Positions 7,684-14,987 of a stretch of DNA of 22,146 nt are shown piece after piece (the stretch's first letter is position 1; every line of letters begins with the position of its first letter). A program made the translations under genes and the position numbers. Origin of the DNA: a virus; IMG/VR virus record IMGVR_UViG_3300017598_000622, positions 1-22,146 of that record; one strand, given 5' to 3'. Below the pieces are notes generated by a model that was given only the letters and a program-made list of their open reading frames with translations, did no database searches and was not told the origin of the DNA.

Positions 7684-9051
7684 ATGGCACGAAGATTAGA
7701 AAATAAAATAGTTGGTGCTACAAATTGGCAAGATGAAATTGAGTCAAAGAACCTTTTAAAGCTTGGGTATTGTAATTTGAGTTTTACCAATAAAGAAAAT
7801 ACTCTTGAGCCAGTAATCAAAGCTTTGGGGAGTGTTGAAGTAGATGGAAGCATATTCAAGTTTGACGCTGACACTGTAATTACAGGAACTTATCCAGAAG
7901 AAGGGTGGGTTGTTGTTGATAATTTAGGCGTTCCAAGTTTTGTAGATGGTGGAAGTATTCCAGACTTTGATAACGATAAACAAGGCTTTTATTTTAGCAC
8001 TGGTGAAAGAATCGTTTTGAGGCTTCGATATAATTACAAGGTTCCAATTTCTGATAAGCTTTCTTGGTCTCTATATAATCAAGATAAGAAGTTAAAAAGT
8101 TTGACTACTAAAGACTGGATAAGAACAGCGGCTCCATTATCTAGGTCATGGGGGGGCATTACTTATGAACAAGGTTTATTTGTGGCAGTGGGGCGAACTG
8201 GAGGAACAACGACTTCGGTTATGACTTCACCAGATGGAGACACTTGGACAACCAGAACAACTCCTTCAGATTCAGAACTATATGATATTACTTTTGCTAA
8301 TGGCTTATTTGTGGCCGTTGGTGGAAACTCAAACATATTGCACTCAAGAATATTAACCTCTCCAGATGCCACAACTTGGACAACAAGATACACCTCCACA
8401 AGTAACGGTTTTCTTGGGTGTGTTGCTTATGGTAACGGGGTATTTGTTGCTATAGGAGGACAAGTAGAAACCATTATTACATCATATGATGGAATCACTT
8501 GGACAAAACAAGATGACACGCCTTCAGGCTTTGGCTTTAGAGATATTGCTTTTGGTAACGGTATATTTGTAGCCTCTAGATCTTCCACCCTTATTGGTGG
8601 AACTTTAGAAAGTGGAGTCATGACGTCACCTGATGGAATCACTTGGACTGATAGAGAGACGCCAGATGATAATTGGGCCACAGTTGCTTATGGAAACGGT
8701 CTATTTGTGTCTATCTCTTCTATGACCACAAACTATATAACGTCCATAGATGGAATAACTTGGACTGAAAGAGACCATGGGTTTCTCCGCTCTTGGTGGG
8801 ACATTATATATAAAAATAATATGTTTGTTGTATGCGGTGGATTACAGATTTCTTTTCCAAGTGGTGACCCTGTAGCAGGACAAACAGTGAATAATATATT
8901 AACCTCTTTTGATGGGATTAATTGGATAGAAAGAGAAGCCCCGCTTAATGATACGGATTGGTATCGAGTAGCCTATGGCAATAATAAATTTGTAGGTATC
9001 GGCTTCGAGAGTTCAGCCGAAAAAATATTGACCAGTAAACTCAAAGTTTAA
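7684..9051 (+). CDS. Tail-associated seven-bladed beta-propeller protein B
   Basis: A 455-residue paralogue of the preceding gene. The N-terminal domains share NWQDEIESKNLLKLG and a GFYFSTGERIVLRL segment (WYNSTGERFVLRF in A). The same seven-repeat region begins at about residue 155, after an isolated KDWIRTAAP strand that can complete the last blade. Blades vary more than in protein A (41 to about 55 residues), with loop insertions in blades 4 and 6, and the Asp-box-like motif degenerates (SPDATTW, SYDGITW, SFDGINW). It is separated from A by ten bases with a weak AAGGA-type site, so both should be made from one message. Tandem paralogues of this kind could form a heteromeric receptor-binding structure or give dual host range. 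Confidence 0.7.
   Translation: MARRLENKIVGATNWQDEIESKNLLKLGYCNLSFTNKENTLEPVIKALGSVEVDGSIFKFDADTVITGTYPEEGWVVVDNLGVPSFVDGGSIPDFDNDKQGFYFSTGERIVLRLRYNYKVPISDKLSWSLYNQDKKLKSLTTKDWIRTAAPLSRSWGGITYEQGLFVAVGRTGGTTTSVMTSPDGDTWTTRTTPSDSELYDITFANGLFVAVGGNSNILHSRILTSPDATTWTTRYTSTSNGFLGCVAYGNGVFVAIGGQVETIITSYDGITWTKQDDTPSGFGFRDIAFGNGIFVASRSSTLIGGTLESGVMTSPDGITWTDRETPDDNWATVAYGNGLFVSISSMTTNYITSIDGITWTERDHGFLRSWWDIIYKNNMFVVCGGLQISFPSGDPVAGQTVNNILTSFDGINWIEREAPLNDTDWYRVAYGNNKFVGIGFESSAEKILTSKLKV
8149..9048 (+). repeat. Seven diverged propeller-blade repeats
   Basis: Seven units of the pattern W..I.YGNGLFVAV...........SPDGITWT.R can be followed from residue 156 to the C-terminus. Spacing is less regular than in the neighbouring paralogue, and DNA identity between units is low. 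This indicates an older, un-homogenised copy of the same architecture. Confidence 0.75.
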
Positions 9052-9063
9052 AAGGAAGCTGAT

Positions 9064-12000
9064 ATGACATATCAAGATTTTATTAAAAAGAATGACTCAC
9101 AAAAAAGGGTTTTATTTGAAATTGATTTAGGAGTTAAATTAACAAATTCAAAATGGATTGAATTTGAAACAGGAATCTGGATGTTGCGATATGCTTGGGA
9201 TGATACCGAAACTAGAGATTTTAGCTATGGTATTGGAGCTATGGGCTGGGGATCATATGGAAGCTCTGAGACAGAATTTAGTTTACCAGCAAGCACAACG
9301 GATCAAGTATTTAAATTGTCGAGTGTGACTGTAGATGTTACAAATAAACTTATACGAGTTGAAAATATCGAAGCTTTAAGGGCTTTGACTGATGCTTTTT
9401 TCTTTGATGATTTAACCCAAGTTTTATATTTAAAAACTACATCGGTGGATTTGCCTCCAAGCGTAGTTTATTCTAGCATTGTTTTAGGTGTAACAAAAGG
9501 TTATTCAAATAACAGTGGATACTATGGTAGCCTTTATTATGATGGGAGAGTGAAGTCTATCCCTCAAATAAACACGGATAGAGATAGTTTATATTATGGA
9601 AAAATCAGCTTTGAGGGTGGTTCTACCTCTTTAATAAATACCGATGGTTTTTTCGACAAGTTTGGGTCTGAAGATTATTACGGTTCAGAAGTTCGGATTC
9701 TATTCGGTGGTGATGATATAGATGTTTCTGAGTATGAAACGGTTTACACTGGATACGTTGAAGACTATAAATTTTCATCAGATAAAATTATCATCAACTA
9801 TAAAGACAGTAGAAAACAACTCTCAACTAGTGTTCCAGTAAACCGTTTTAATCTTATAGATTATCCTGATTTGGATGATGGTAATAATGGTGAAGCACTT
9901 CCTATTGGTTATGGGTCAATAAAAAAAGCGGTTGCAATTTGTACAAATGAAGCTCTTGAAGAACAAACAACCTATGATTTTAAATTTATTGATACATCTT
10001 TGAGAAGTATTAAATCAATCTCTAAAGTTTATGTTAATAATAAATCGGTTGCTTTCACAAATCCAGACATTGAAAACGGGTCTTTTTCTTTAGCCGGCTG
10101 GGATGGTGTAGATGAGTATACAGTTTTTGAATCGGGTGATACTGTAACAGTTTCTTTTGAAGGTTATGTAGAAGATGATGGTACAACTTTAATGGATAAC
10201 CCAATAGATATTATTCAGGACTTACTTGTAAATTATTCAGCGATTTCATTTAATAGCGCATTTTTTAACCTTGTGGAATGGGAAGAGGCCAGAGCGGGAT
10301 TAGATCAAAAAATAGGGCTTTCTATCGCAGAACCAAAAGAGATTATTGATGCAATCGGTGAGATATCAAGCTCTGTACTAGGGTTGTTTATTGTTCAAGG
10401 GGATGGGAAATTCTCTTTTAAAATGCGTGATACATCAGCCGAATCAGTCACCACTATAAATATAGATTCTCTTGTTAAACCTTCAGCCGTTGATCTACCA
10501 TCTAAAGAATATTTAAACTCTGTGCGGGTAAAATATAACCGCTCTTGGGAATCAGAAAAAGGAAGTTTTTATCTTGACGATTCAAAAAAAGAAGAGTTAT
10601 TTAATATCTATAGGAGCAACGTAGAAAAAGAATTTGAAACGGTTCTATCAGAAAAAGCTGACGCTGTCATTTTTGCGACTGATGCCCTTGAGACATTTGG
10701 TGGTATAAAGCCAACCTACACAATTTTCACGAAAACGCAAAACATGCCTTTCAACGTGGGGCAAAATATAAATCTAGAAGTTGGTAAATTTAGCGATTCA
10801 CTAGAGACAGGAAAATATATAAAATGTGAAATACTTTCCAAAAGTGTAGACCTTAATTCTTTTGTGATTACTTTTAAGGTTCGATATATTGAAGATATTA
10901 ATGCCGGTCTTGATATAGTCGAACTGATTAGATACGATTCTACAACAACGTATCAGAAAGGCGCTGTGACTTCCTCAGGTGGTCAATTGTGGCGCGCTAT
11001 TGATATAACAGTAAGTAACCCCCCTCAGCCATCAAGTGATTTTTGGGATGAATTCGGTAAATTATATTGGATGGATTTCGTTCAATATTATACTGGTGAT
11101 ATAGTCGTTCATAACGGTGTAGAATACCAAGCAACAACCGACAACCTTAATAAAGAGCCTACAACAGGGACCGAATGGATAGAGCTTGGAAAATCATACT
11201 GGCGCTCATTTGTTGTTTATGCGGTTGGTGATATTGTTATTCATGACGGCATCCAATACCAGTCAAAAACCATCAATACAAATAAAGAACCATCAGTTGA
11301 GACCGACTGGATAGAAATCGGAAAATTAAACTGGCGCAATTTTTCCGATTATGTCATTGGGGATTTAGTTGTTTATGAAAATATTGTCTGGCAATCAATC
11401 CAAGACGGCACAAATCAAGAGCCTTCAACAACCTCTTTATATTGGACTCAATACGGTAAAGGAACATGGAATAACAAACTGAAATACGTTGTTGGTGATC
11501 TAGTTTCGCATGATGGTTTTACTTGGCAGTCAAAGCAAGACGGCACAAATCAAGAGCCGTCTCTTGTGTCAGCTTATTGGAATCAATTTATTACGTCTTC
11601 AGGATTGCCCCCTGATCAACTCGTAACAAAGATTTTAACCGATAGCGGGTACTCTGTTTTAATGTGGCAAAATGGTAATGGTGAGATTTTTTCACAACAG
11701 GGTAGCAATAGAACTTCCAACTCCTCTGGAGGCCTTGGCTTTGCTAATCCTTCTGGTGCCTCCAAGGTAAGCTTTCCAGCAAATGAGGACGGGGTCTTAA
11801 TAGATGCGGCACATATGAACTCTTTTTCTTTTGCTCTTTTTGATAATGGTAATTTATATACTTGGGGAAAAAATGATTCTGGACAACTAGGTCTTGGAGA
11901 CTTAATAACACGATATAGTCCAGTATTAGCAAGTGGGAGCGTTCAGAGGGTCTTTAGTAATGTTGGTGTCGGATATCACCATACAAACACTAGGCTATTT

Positions 12001-13017
12001 ATTGAGAAGACTGACAATAAAATATATGCGGCAGGGGATAATGGCTATGGACAACTTGGAAATGGAAACACATCAAGTCAAACTTACTTTGTTGAAATCA
12101 CAGCTCTTGGAACATCTCAAGTTAGGGAGTTGTGGAACATTGGGGCAACGCTTGGAGTTACTTTTTGCCAAAAAAACGATGGAACTATCCTTGTCATAGG
12201 TGCTGGTCACAGCGGTAGTAGAGGTGATGGGTCTACTGCTACAAAAACAACTTGGACAGATGTTACCACGGCATGGGGTGGAACCGGACAAGTAACAAAG
12301 TTTTCGGGTGGTTATCGAGGATGGAATGGTACAACAGCCTACAATTACAATTCTTCATATTGTCTTAGGGATGATGGAACTCTATATTCTTGTGGAAGAA
12401 ACTCTGTTGGCCAACTTGGAGATGGAACAACGGTTGACAAGTCTACTCCTGTACAGGTTGCTGGAATTGGTACTGTTCGAGAGTTTAAGATCGTTGGGTC
12501 TGGGCCTTGGGTTTCTGCGTTTGCTGTCAACGACGACGATGAACTGTGGCGTTGGGGGTATAACGGGACCAGAGGCATCCTTGGGCTGGGCAATACAACA
12601 AACCAACCAAGCCCTCAAAATAATAATAACGCAAGTGATACGAATATTGATACTATATTGAATCGAGATATGACAACCTCCCACACTGATCAATTCGCTA
12701 TGAACTCATGGGTAAAAACAAAGGATGGGGTTATTTATGTCGCTGGCGATGGTAATTCGGGATGCGCTGCAACTGTTGCAAAAACAGAGGCAGGAGGAAG
12801 TTATCTTGGAGATGTCTCAACATATTCAGTCTCAATTTTACCACAAAACTTTGTTGAAATTGTTCAATCAGGACATGATGATGGTGGATTTTATTGTTTG
12901 GCAAAAGACTCAGATGGTAAGATTTATTTCTGGGGTTATCAAAACAGGGCGAACGGTTTTCCTGATGCTGGAACGGATGAACAAAAAAGATATGTACCAA
13001 GACGAATAATTTTTTAG
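9064..13017 (+). CDS. Tail tip / host-specificity protein with CBM-like modules and RCC1-like propeller
   Basis: At 1317 residues this is the largest gene. Residues 1 to about 610 form the conserved-looking base of a central tail tip protein: a beta-rich N-terminus with Y/G-rich loops, then a tip-like domain with GLSIAEPKEIIDAIGEISSSVLG. Residues about 622-845 are five 45-47-residue modules with the pattern Y..GDIV.HDG..YQS...TN.EPS....W...G, resembling CBM5/12 chitin-binding modules. Residues about 858-1317 contain repeated units such as LYTWGKNDSGQLGLG, IYAAGDNGYGQLGNG and LYSCGRNSVGQLGDG, the signature of RCC1 propellers. The base probably caps the tail tube and the C-terminal half probably contacts the host surface. 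The receptor is unknown. Confidence 0.75.
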   Translation: MTYQDFIKKNDSQKRVLFEIDLGVKLTNSKWIEFETGIWMLRYAWDDTETRDFSYGIGAMGWGSYGSSETEFSLPASTTDQVFKLSSVTVDVTNKLIRVENIEALRALTDAFFFDDLTQVLYLKTTSVDLPPSVVYSSIVLGVTKGYSNNSGYYGSLYYDGRVKSIPQINTDRDSLYYGKISFEGGSTSLINTDGFFDKFGSEDYYGSEVRILFGGDDIDVSEYETVYTGYVEDYKFSSDKIIINYKDSRKQLSTSVPVNRFNLIDYPDLDDGNNGEALPIGYGSIKKAVAICTNEALEEQTTYDFKFIDTSLRSIKSISKVYVNNKSVAFTNPDIENGSFSLAGWDGVDEYTVFESGDTVTVSFEGYVEDDGTTLMDNPIDIIQDLLVNYSAISFNSAFFNLVEWEEARAGLDQKIGLSIAEPKEIIDAIGEISSSVLGLFIVQGDGKFSFKMRDTSAESVTTINIDSLVKPSAVDLPSKEYLNSVRVKYNRSWESEKGSFYLDDSKKEELFNIYRSNVEKEFETVLSEKADAVIFATDALETFGGIKPTYTIFTKTQNMPFNVGQNINLEVGKFSDSLETGKYIKCEILSKSVDLNSFVITFKVRYIEDINAGLDIVELIRYDSTTTYQKGAVTSSGGQLWRAIDITVSNPPQPSSDFWDEFGKLYWMDFVQYYTGDIVVHNGVEYQATTDNLNKEPTTGTEWIELGKSYWRSFVVYAVGDIVIHDGIQYQSKTINTNKEPSVETDWIEIGKLNWRNFSDYVIGDLVVYENIVWQSIQDGTNQEPSTTSLYWTQYGKGTWNNKLKYVVGDLVSHDGFTWQSKQDGTNQEPSLVSAYWNQFITSSGLPPDQLVTKILTDSGYSVLMWQNGNGEIFSQQGSNRTSNSSGGLGFANPSGASKVSFPANEDGVLIDAAHMNSFSFALFDNGNLYTWGKNDSGQLGLGDLITRYSPVLASGSVQRVFSNVGVGYHHTNTRLFIEKTDNKIYAAGDNGYGQLGNGNTSSQTYFVEITALGTSQVRELWNIGATLGVTFCQKNDGTILVIGAGHSGSRGDGSTATKTTWTDVTTAWGGTGQVTKFSGGYRGWNGTTAYNYNSSYCLRDDGTLYSCGRNSVGQLGDGTTVDKSTPVQVAGIGTVREFKIVGSGPWVSAFAVNDDDELWRWGYNGTRGILGLGNTTNQPSPQNNNNASDTNIDTILNRDMTTSHTDQFAMNSWVKTKDGVIYVAGDGNSGCAATVAKTEAGGSYLGDVSTYSVSILPQNFVEIVQSGHDDGGFYCLAKDSDGKIYFWGYQNRANGFPDAGTDEQKRYVPRRIIF
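10921..11600 (+). repeat. Five CBM5/12-like modules in the tail tip protein
   Basis: Units of about 45-47 codons share a Tyr, a GD-[IL]-V strand, an HDG turn, an aromatic-Q-[SA] strand, an EPS turn and a Trp. The last two are nearly identical over CAAGACGGCACAAATCAAG and four further bases (11401-11423 and 11536-11558, 135 bases apart), indicating recent duplication. Surface tryptophans and tyrosines are consistent with polysaccharide binding, by analogy only. Confidence 0.75.
11640..13014 (+). repeat. RCC1-like propeller repeats, about seven to eight units
   Basis: Recognisable units centre on LYTWGKNDSGQLGLG, IYAAGDNGYGQLGNG, ILVIGAGHSGSRGDG, LYSCGRNSVGQLGDG, LWRWGYNGTRGILGLG, IYVAGDGNSG and IYFWGYQN. 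A degenerate first unit (GEIFSQQGSN) precedes them. Unit length is about 52-63 residues, as in RCC1 proteins. The last unit is short and the first is degenerate, compatible with N- and C-terminal strands sharing one blade. Confidence 0.8.
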
Positions 13018-13028
13018 GAGAAAAAACA

Positions 13029-13556
13029 ATGCCAACGACCGAACATGATAAGATTCTAGACGCTATTAAAGACATGAAAAAAGACTTGATAGAGCGTTTT
13101 GATTCATCGATTAACTCACTAAAAGAAATCACACATAAAGATATTTTACATCTTGAAAGGGATATAGCAACCCTCAAGAATCAATCTGATGAACATTATG
13201 GCGAAGAAAAAAGGCTTGTCGGCCTTATTGGTGAGGTCGTTGTTGAGCACGCTCAAACAGATGTGAGACACATTGAAGAGATTGACATAAAAACTGATAA
13301 AATAAGCGATAGATTTAATCAGTTTCAGCGAGATATGGCTGACAAAGTTGATAAACTCCTTGATAAAATACGATATATCGAGGATGAACTTTTAAAAAAG
13401 GTTAATATGATAGAAAATGCACAAATTGAGGGAGAAGGTATTAACAAAGGCAAGGATAAAAGTAAAACAAATAGAGATAAGGCTATAGGGCTTTTTTTTA
13501 CTGTCACCCTTGGTGTTATTGCAATAGGGTCTTTTATATTTGGGGTAACTAAATGA
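13029..13556 (+). CDS. Coiled-coil protein with C-terminal membrane anchor
   Basis: The 175-residue product is almost entirely predicted helix with heptad-like spacing (DKILDAIKDMKKDLIERF, DKVDKLLDKIRYIEDELL). A lysine-rich linker and a single C-terminal hydrophobic segment of about 20 residues (IGLFFTVTLGVIAIGSFIF) follow. This layout resembles XhlA-type lysis-associated proteins, but it is about twice as long. It has a strong AGGAG site and overlaps the endolysin start by four bases, which places it in the lysis operon. No catalytic motif is visible. It could also be a virion or membrane-docking protein. Confidence 0.5.
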   Translation: MPTTEHDKILDAIKDMKKDLIERFDSSINSLKEITHKDILHLERDIATLKNQSDEHYGEEKRLVGLIGEVVVEHAQTDVRHIEEIDIKTDKISDRFNQFQRDMADKVDKLLDKIRYIEDELLKKVNMIENAQIEGEGINKGKDKSKTNRDKAIGLFFTVTLGVIAIGSFIFGVTK

Positions 13557-14170
13557 TAAGTGATGAAAAAATAAAGTCTAAAGATTTTGATTTATATGAT
13601 ATTCTAGATATTAAAAAAAAGTGGATAACAAAAAACAAATACTCGCGGCCTAATATAAAACTAAACAAAATAAAAGCGGTGGTTCTTCATTGGGTTGCAA
13701 ACCCTAGAACAACACCAGAACAAAACATAAGGTTTTTTGAGGATAGGAAGAACGGAAAAACCGGTTATGGTTCGGCTCATTATTTTGTTGGAATAGATGG
13801 CGCAAAATTTATTTGTATTCCAGAAGATGAAATGGCCTATCATGTTGGAGCAAAAAAATACAAGGAAGATGCAAGAGACGCCTTGTCACACTATCCGAAT
13901 AATTGCACAATCGGTGTTGAATTATGCCATTTAGATTGGGAAGGGAATTTTTCAAACGATACTATTTTTAGCGCGTCTTTTCTTGTCGGGTGGTTGTGTT
14001 ACAAGTATGACCTTGATCCAATAACTGATGTTTGGCGGCATTATGATATAGTAGCCAATTCAAAGTTGTGCCCTAAATTATTTGTGGAGCAACCGCAAGA
14101 ATTTGAGGACTTTAAAAAAGTAGTAGTTCAGCGGGTTAAAGCAATAAAGCATTGTTATGATAAGGAGTAG
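13553..14170 (+). CDS. N-acetylmuramoyl-L-alanine amidase (endolysin)
   Basis: This 205-residue protein is a zinc amidase of the Amidase_2/PGRP family. It cuts the bond between N-acetylmuramic acid and L-alanine in peptidoglycan. Visible family features are VVLHW (His46), GSAHYFVGIDG (with His76), the MAYHVG segment, TIGVELC (Glu123) and the WRHYDI...KLCP end (His163, Cys173). By family knowledge His46, His163 and Cys173 are the zinc ligands. There is no signal peptide and no separate cell-wall-binding domain, so export should depend on a holin. About 40 residues precede the catalytic fold. Its start overlaps the coiled-coil gene. Confidence 0.92.
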   Translation: MISDEKIKSKDFDLYDILDIKKKWITKNKYSRPNIKLNKIKAVVLHWVANPRTTPEQNIRFFEDRKNGKTGYGSAHYFVGIDGAKFICIPEDEMAYHVGAKKYKEDARDALSHYPNNCTIGVELCHLDWEGNFSNDTIFSASFLVGWLCYKYDLDPITDVWRHYDIVANSKLCPKLFVEQPQEFEDFKKVVVQRVKAIKHCYDKE

Positions 14171-14173
14171 ATT

Positions 14174-14401
14174 ATGAAGTTACAAGGAAGGAAGTTTTTT
14201 GGTATGATTCTTGGGGTAGTGGTTAATACCATCATCATCATCAGCGGTTATTTATTGGCTCCTGAGTCAATTGACAACACAGTGTTGATCTTTTCCATGG
14301 GGATCACTGGAACGCTAATCATGGCCTTTATTGGTGGCAATGTGTGGAGCGCTTGGGTCAAGTCAAAATACTTTGTGAGTGAGTTAAAAGATGAAGAGTA
14401 A
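14174..14401 (+). CDS. Holin-like two-helix membrane protein
   Basis: The 75-residue product has two hydrophobic segments, FGMILGVVVNTIIIISGYLL (about residues 9-28) and VLIFSMGITGTLIMAFIGG (about 37-56). A short charged tail ends in ELKDEE. Size, topology and position immediately after the endolysin fit a class II holin, which would release the amidase through the inner membrane. An AAGGAG site precedes the ATG. The last 11 bases overlap the next gene. Sequence alone cannot separate a holin from other small phage membrane proteins. Confidence 0.55.
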   Translation: MKLQGRKFFGMILGVVVNTIIIISGYLLAPESIDNTVLIFSMGITGTLIMAFIGGNVWSAWVKSKYFVSELKDEE

Positions 14402-14729
14402 TTTTTATTCTTTTGGGTTCATTACTTTTTTAATTGGGATCGTGTTATCTAGCGCGGTGCATGTTGCTATTAATTGGGAAACACCATTTGATATGGAGGA
14501 GCGAAGAAATGAAATACTTGCTATGTCTGCTGGTGATGTTGTTGATACCTTTATCCCTGAGCTTCGGCCAAGACTTGAACAACTCAGTGAAGAAACCGCC
14601 GACGATCTTGTCAGGGCCATCCTCGGAGAGCTTAGAGGCACGTTTGAAGATATTAGCAAAGAAAGCTATCTTAGAGGCTACACAGACGGCAGTCAAGGAA
14701 TCGGTGGCAATATATCAGCCTCAGATTGA
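14391..14729 (+). CDS. i-spanin-like membrane protein (outer frame of overlapping pair)
   Basis: The 112-residue product starts with an N-terminal transmembrane segment (FGFITFLIGIVLSSAVHVAI). An acidic, largely helical domain follows (ERRNEILAMSAGDVVDTF, RPRLEQLSEETADDLVRAIL), ending in a glycine-rich tail. An inner-membrane anchor with a periplasmic helical domain is the topology of lambda Rz. A second gene in the +1 frame begins at 14509 inside it and shares 221 bases. The start has only a weak GAGTGAG site and overlaps the holin-like gene by 11 bases, so coupled translation is likely. Rz homology is inferred from topology and order, not sequence. Confidence 0.5.
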   Translation: MKSNFYSFGFITFLIGIVLSSAVHVAINWETPFDMEERRNEILAMSAGDVVDTFIPELRPRLEQLSEETADDLVRAILGELRGTFEDISKESYLRGYTDGSQGIGGNISASD

Positions 14730-14814
14730 GCACTTAGAACAAGAAAACCTAGCCTTGAAAATCGGGCTAGGTGTGGCGGTTGTTGTTTTTGGAGCTCTTT
14801 ACGCTACAAAATAA
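14509..14814 (+). CDS. Secreted/membrane protein embedded in the +1 frame (o-spanin position)
   Basis: The chosen ATG at 14509 has a strong GGAGG site ten bases upstream and begins with a clear signal sequence (MKYLLCLLVMLLIPLSLSFGQ). The frame is open upstream to 14434, but that start lacks these features. The 101-residue product continues with a helical stretch (LEARLKILAKKAILEATQTA, IEHLEQENLALK) and a C-terminal hydrophobic segment (IGLGVAVVVFGALY). Its location inside the i-spanin-like gene mimics Rz1 in Rz, but there is no lipobox cysteine near the signal-peptide end. It is therefore not a typical o-spanin. With two hydrophobic ends it may span the periplasm itself. Its last 16 bases overlap a leftward gene. 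Confidence 0.6.
   Translation: MKYLLCLLVMLLIPLSLSFGQDLNNSVKKPPTILSGPSSESLEARLKILAKKAILEATQTAVKESVAIYQPQIEHLEQENLALKIGLGVAVVVFGALYATK
14744..14771 (-). terminator. Intrinsic terminator of the leftward operon, inside a rightward gene
   Basis: Read on the minus strand, CCTAGCC (14771-14765) pairs with GGCTAGG (14754-14748) across a 10-base loop. It is followed directly by TTTTCTT (from 14747). It lies about 30 bases beyond the stop of the 48-residue membrane protein gene. It also lies within the coding sequence of the convergent spanin-like gene, where the same bases encode ENLALKIGLG. Confidence 0.7.
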
Positions 14815-14945
14815 TAAAGGATATTAGCAAGTCCAACTATTATCAATGCGCCAATGGCGGAGGTAAGTGACGCAATGAGGATAAGCAAGCATCCTTCTTG
14901 GGCTTTATCCCCCTTTCTTTTGTAATAAGGTTGTTGCTCTTCCAT
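14799..14945 (-). CDS. 48-residue single-pass membrane protein
   Basis: An ATG at 14945 (minus strand) preceded by a strong AAAGGAG site opens a 48-codon frame ending at TAA 14801-14799. The product starts polar and basic (MEEQQPYYKRKGDKAQEG). It then has one long hydrophobic segment (CLLILIASLTSAIGALIIVG) followed by NILYYFVA. It is the last gene of the leftward operon and overlaps the convergent spanin-like gene by 16 bases. No family is recognised. An early-expressed small membrane protein could be an exclusion factor, a membrane anchor for replication or a lysis modulator, but none of these can be shown. Confidence 0.7.
   Translation of the reverse strand: MEEQQPYYKRKGDKAQEGCLLILIASLTSAIGALIIVGLANILYYFVA
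14879..14921 (+). terminator. Possible terminator of the rightward lysis operon
   Basis: GGATAAGC (14879-14886) can pair with GCTTTATCC (14902-14910) with one bulged T. CCCTTTCTTTT follows. The tract is interrupted and the bulge weakens the stem, so the call is tentative. It falls inside the 48-residue leftward gene. Confidence 0.3.
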
Positions 14946-14987
14946 TCTTATCTCCTTTGGTGGTGGTTGGTTATACTATCAAGGCTA

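Noticed and set aside
6834-9048. Asp-box-like SPDGITW repeats as evidence of a sialidase enzyme
   Set aside because: The motif is structural. The arginine triad and catalytic residues of sialidases could not be found, so only a propeller fold is claimed.
11744-13177. Several open frames on both strands across the RCC1-like region
   Set aside because: They lie opposite or out of frame with a well-supported gene, have unusual composition and no convincing ribosome binding sites.
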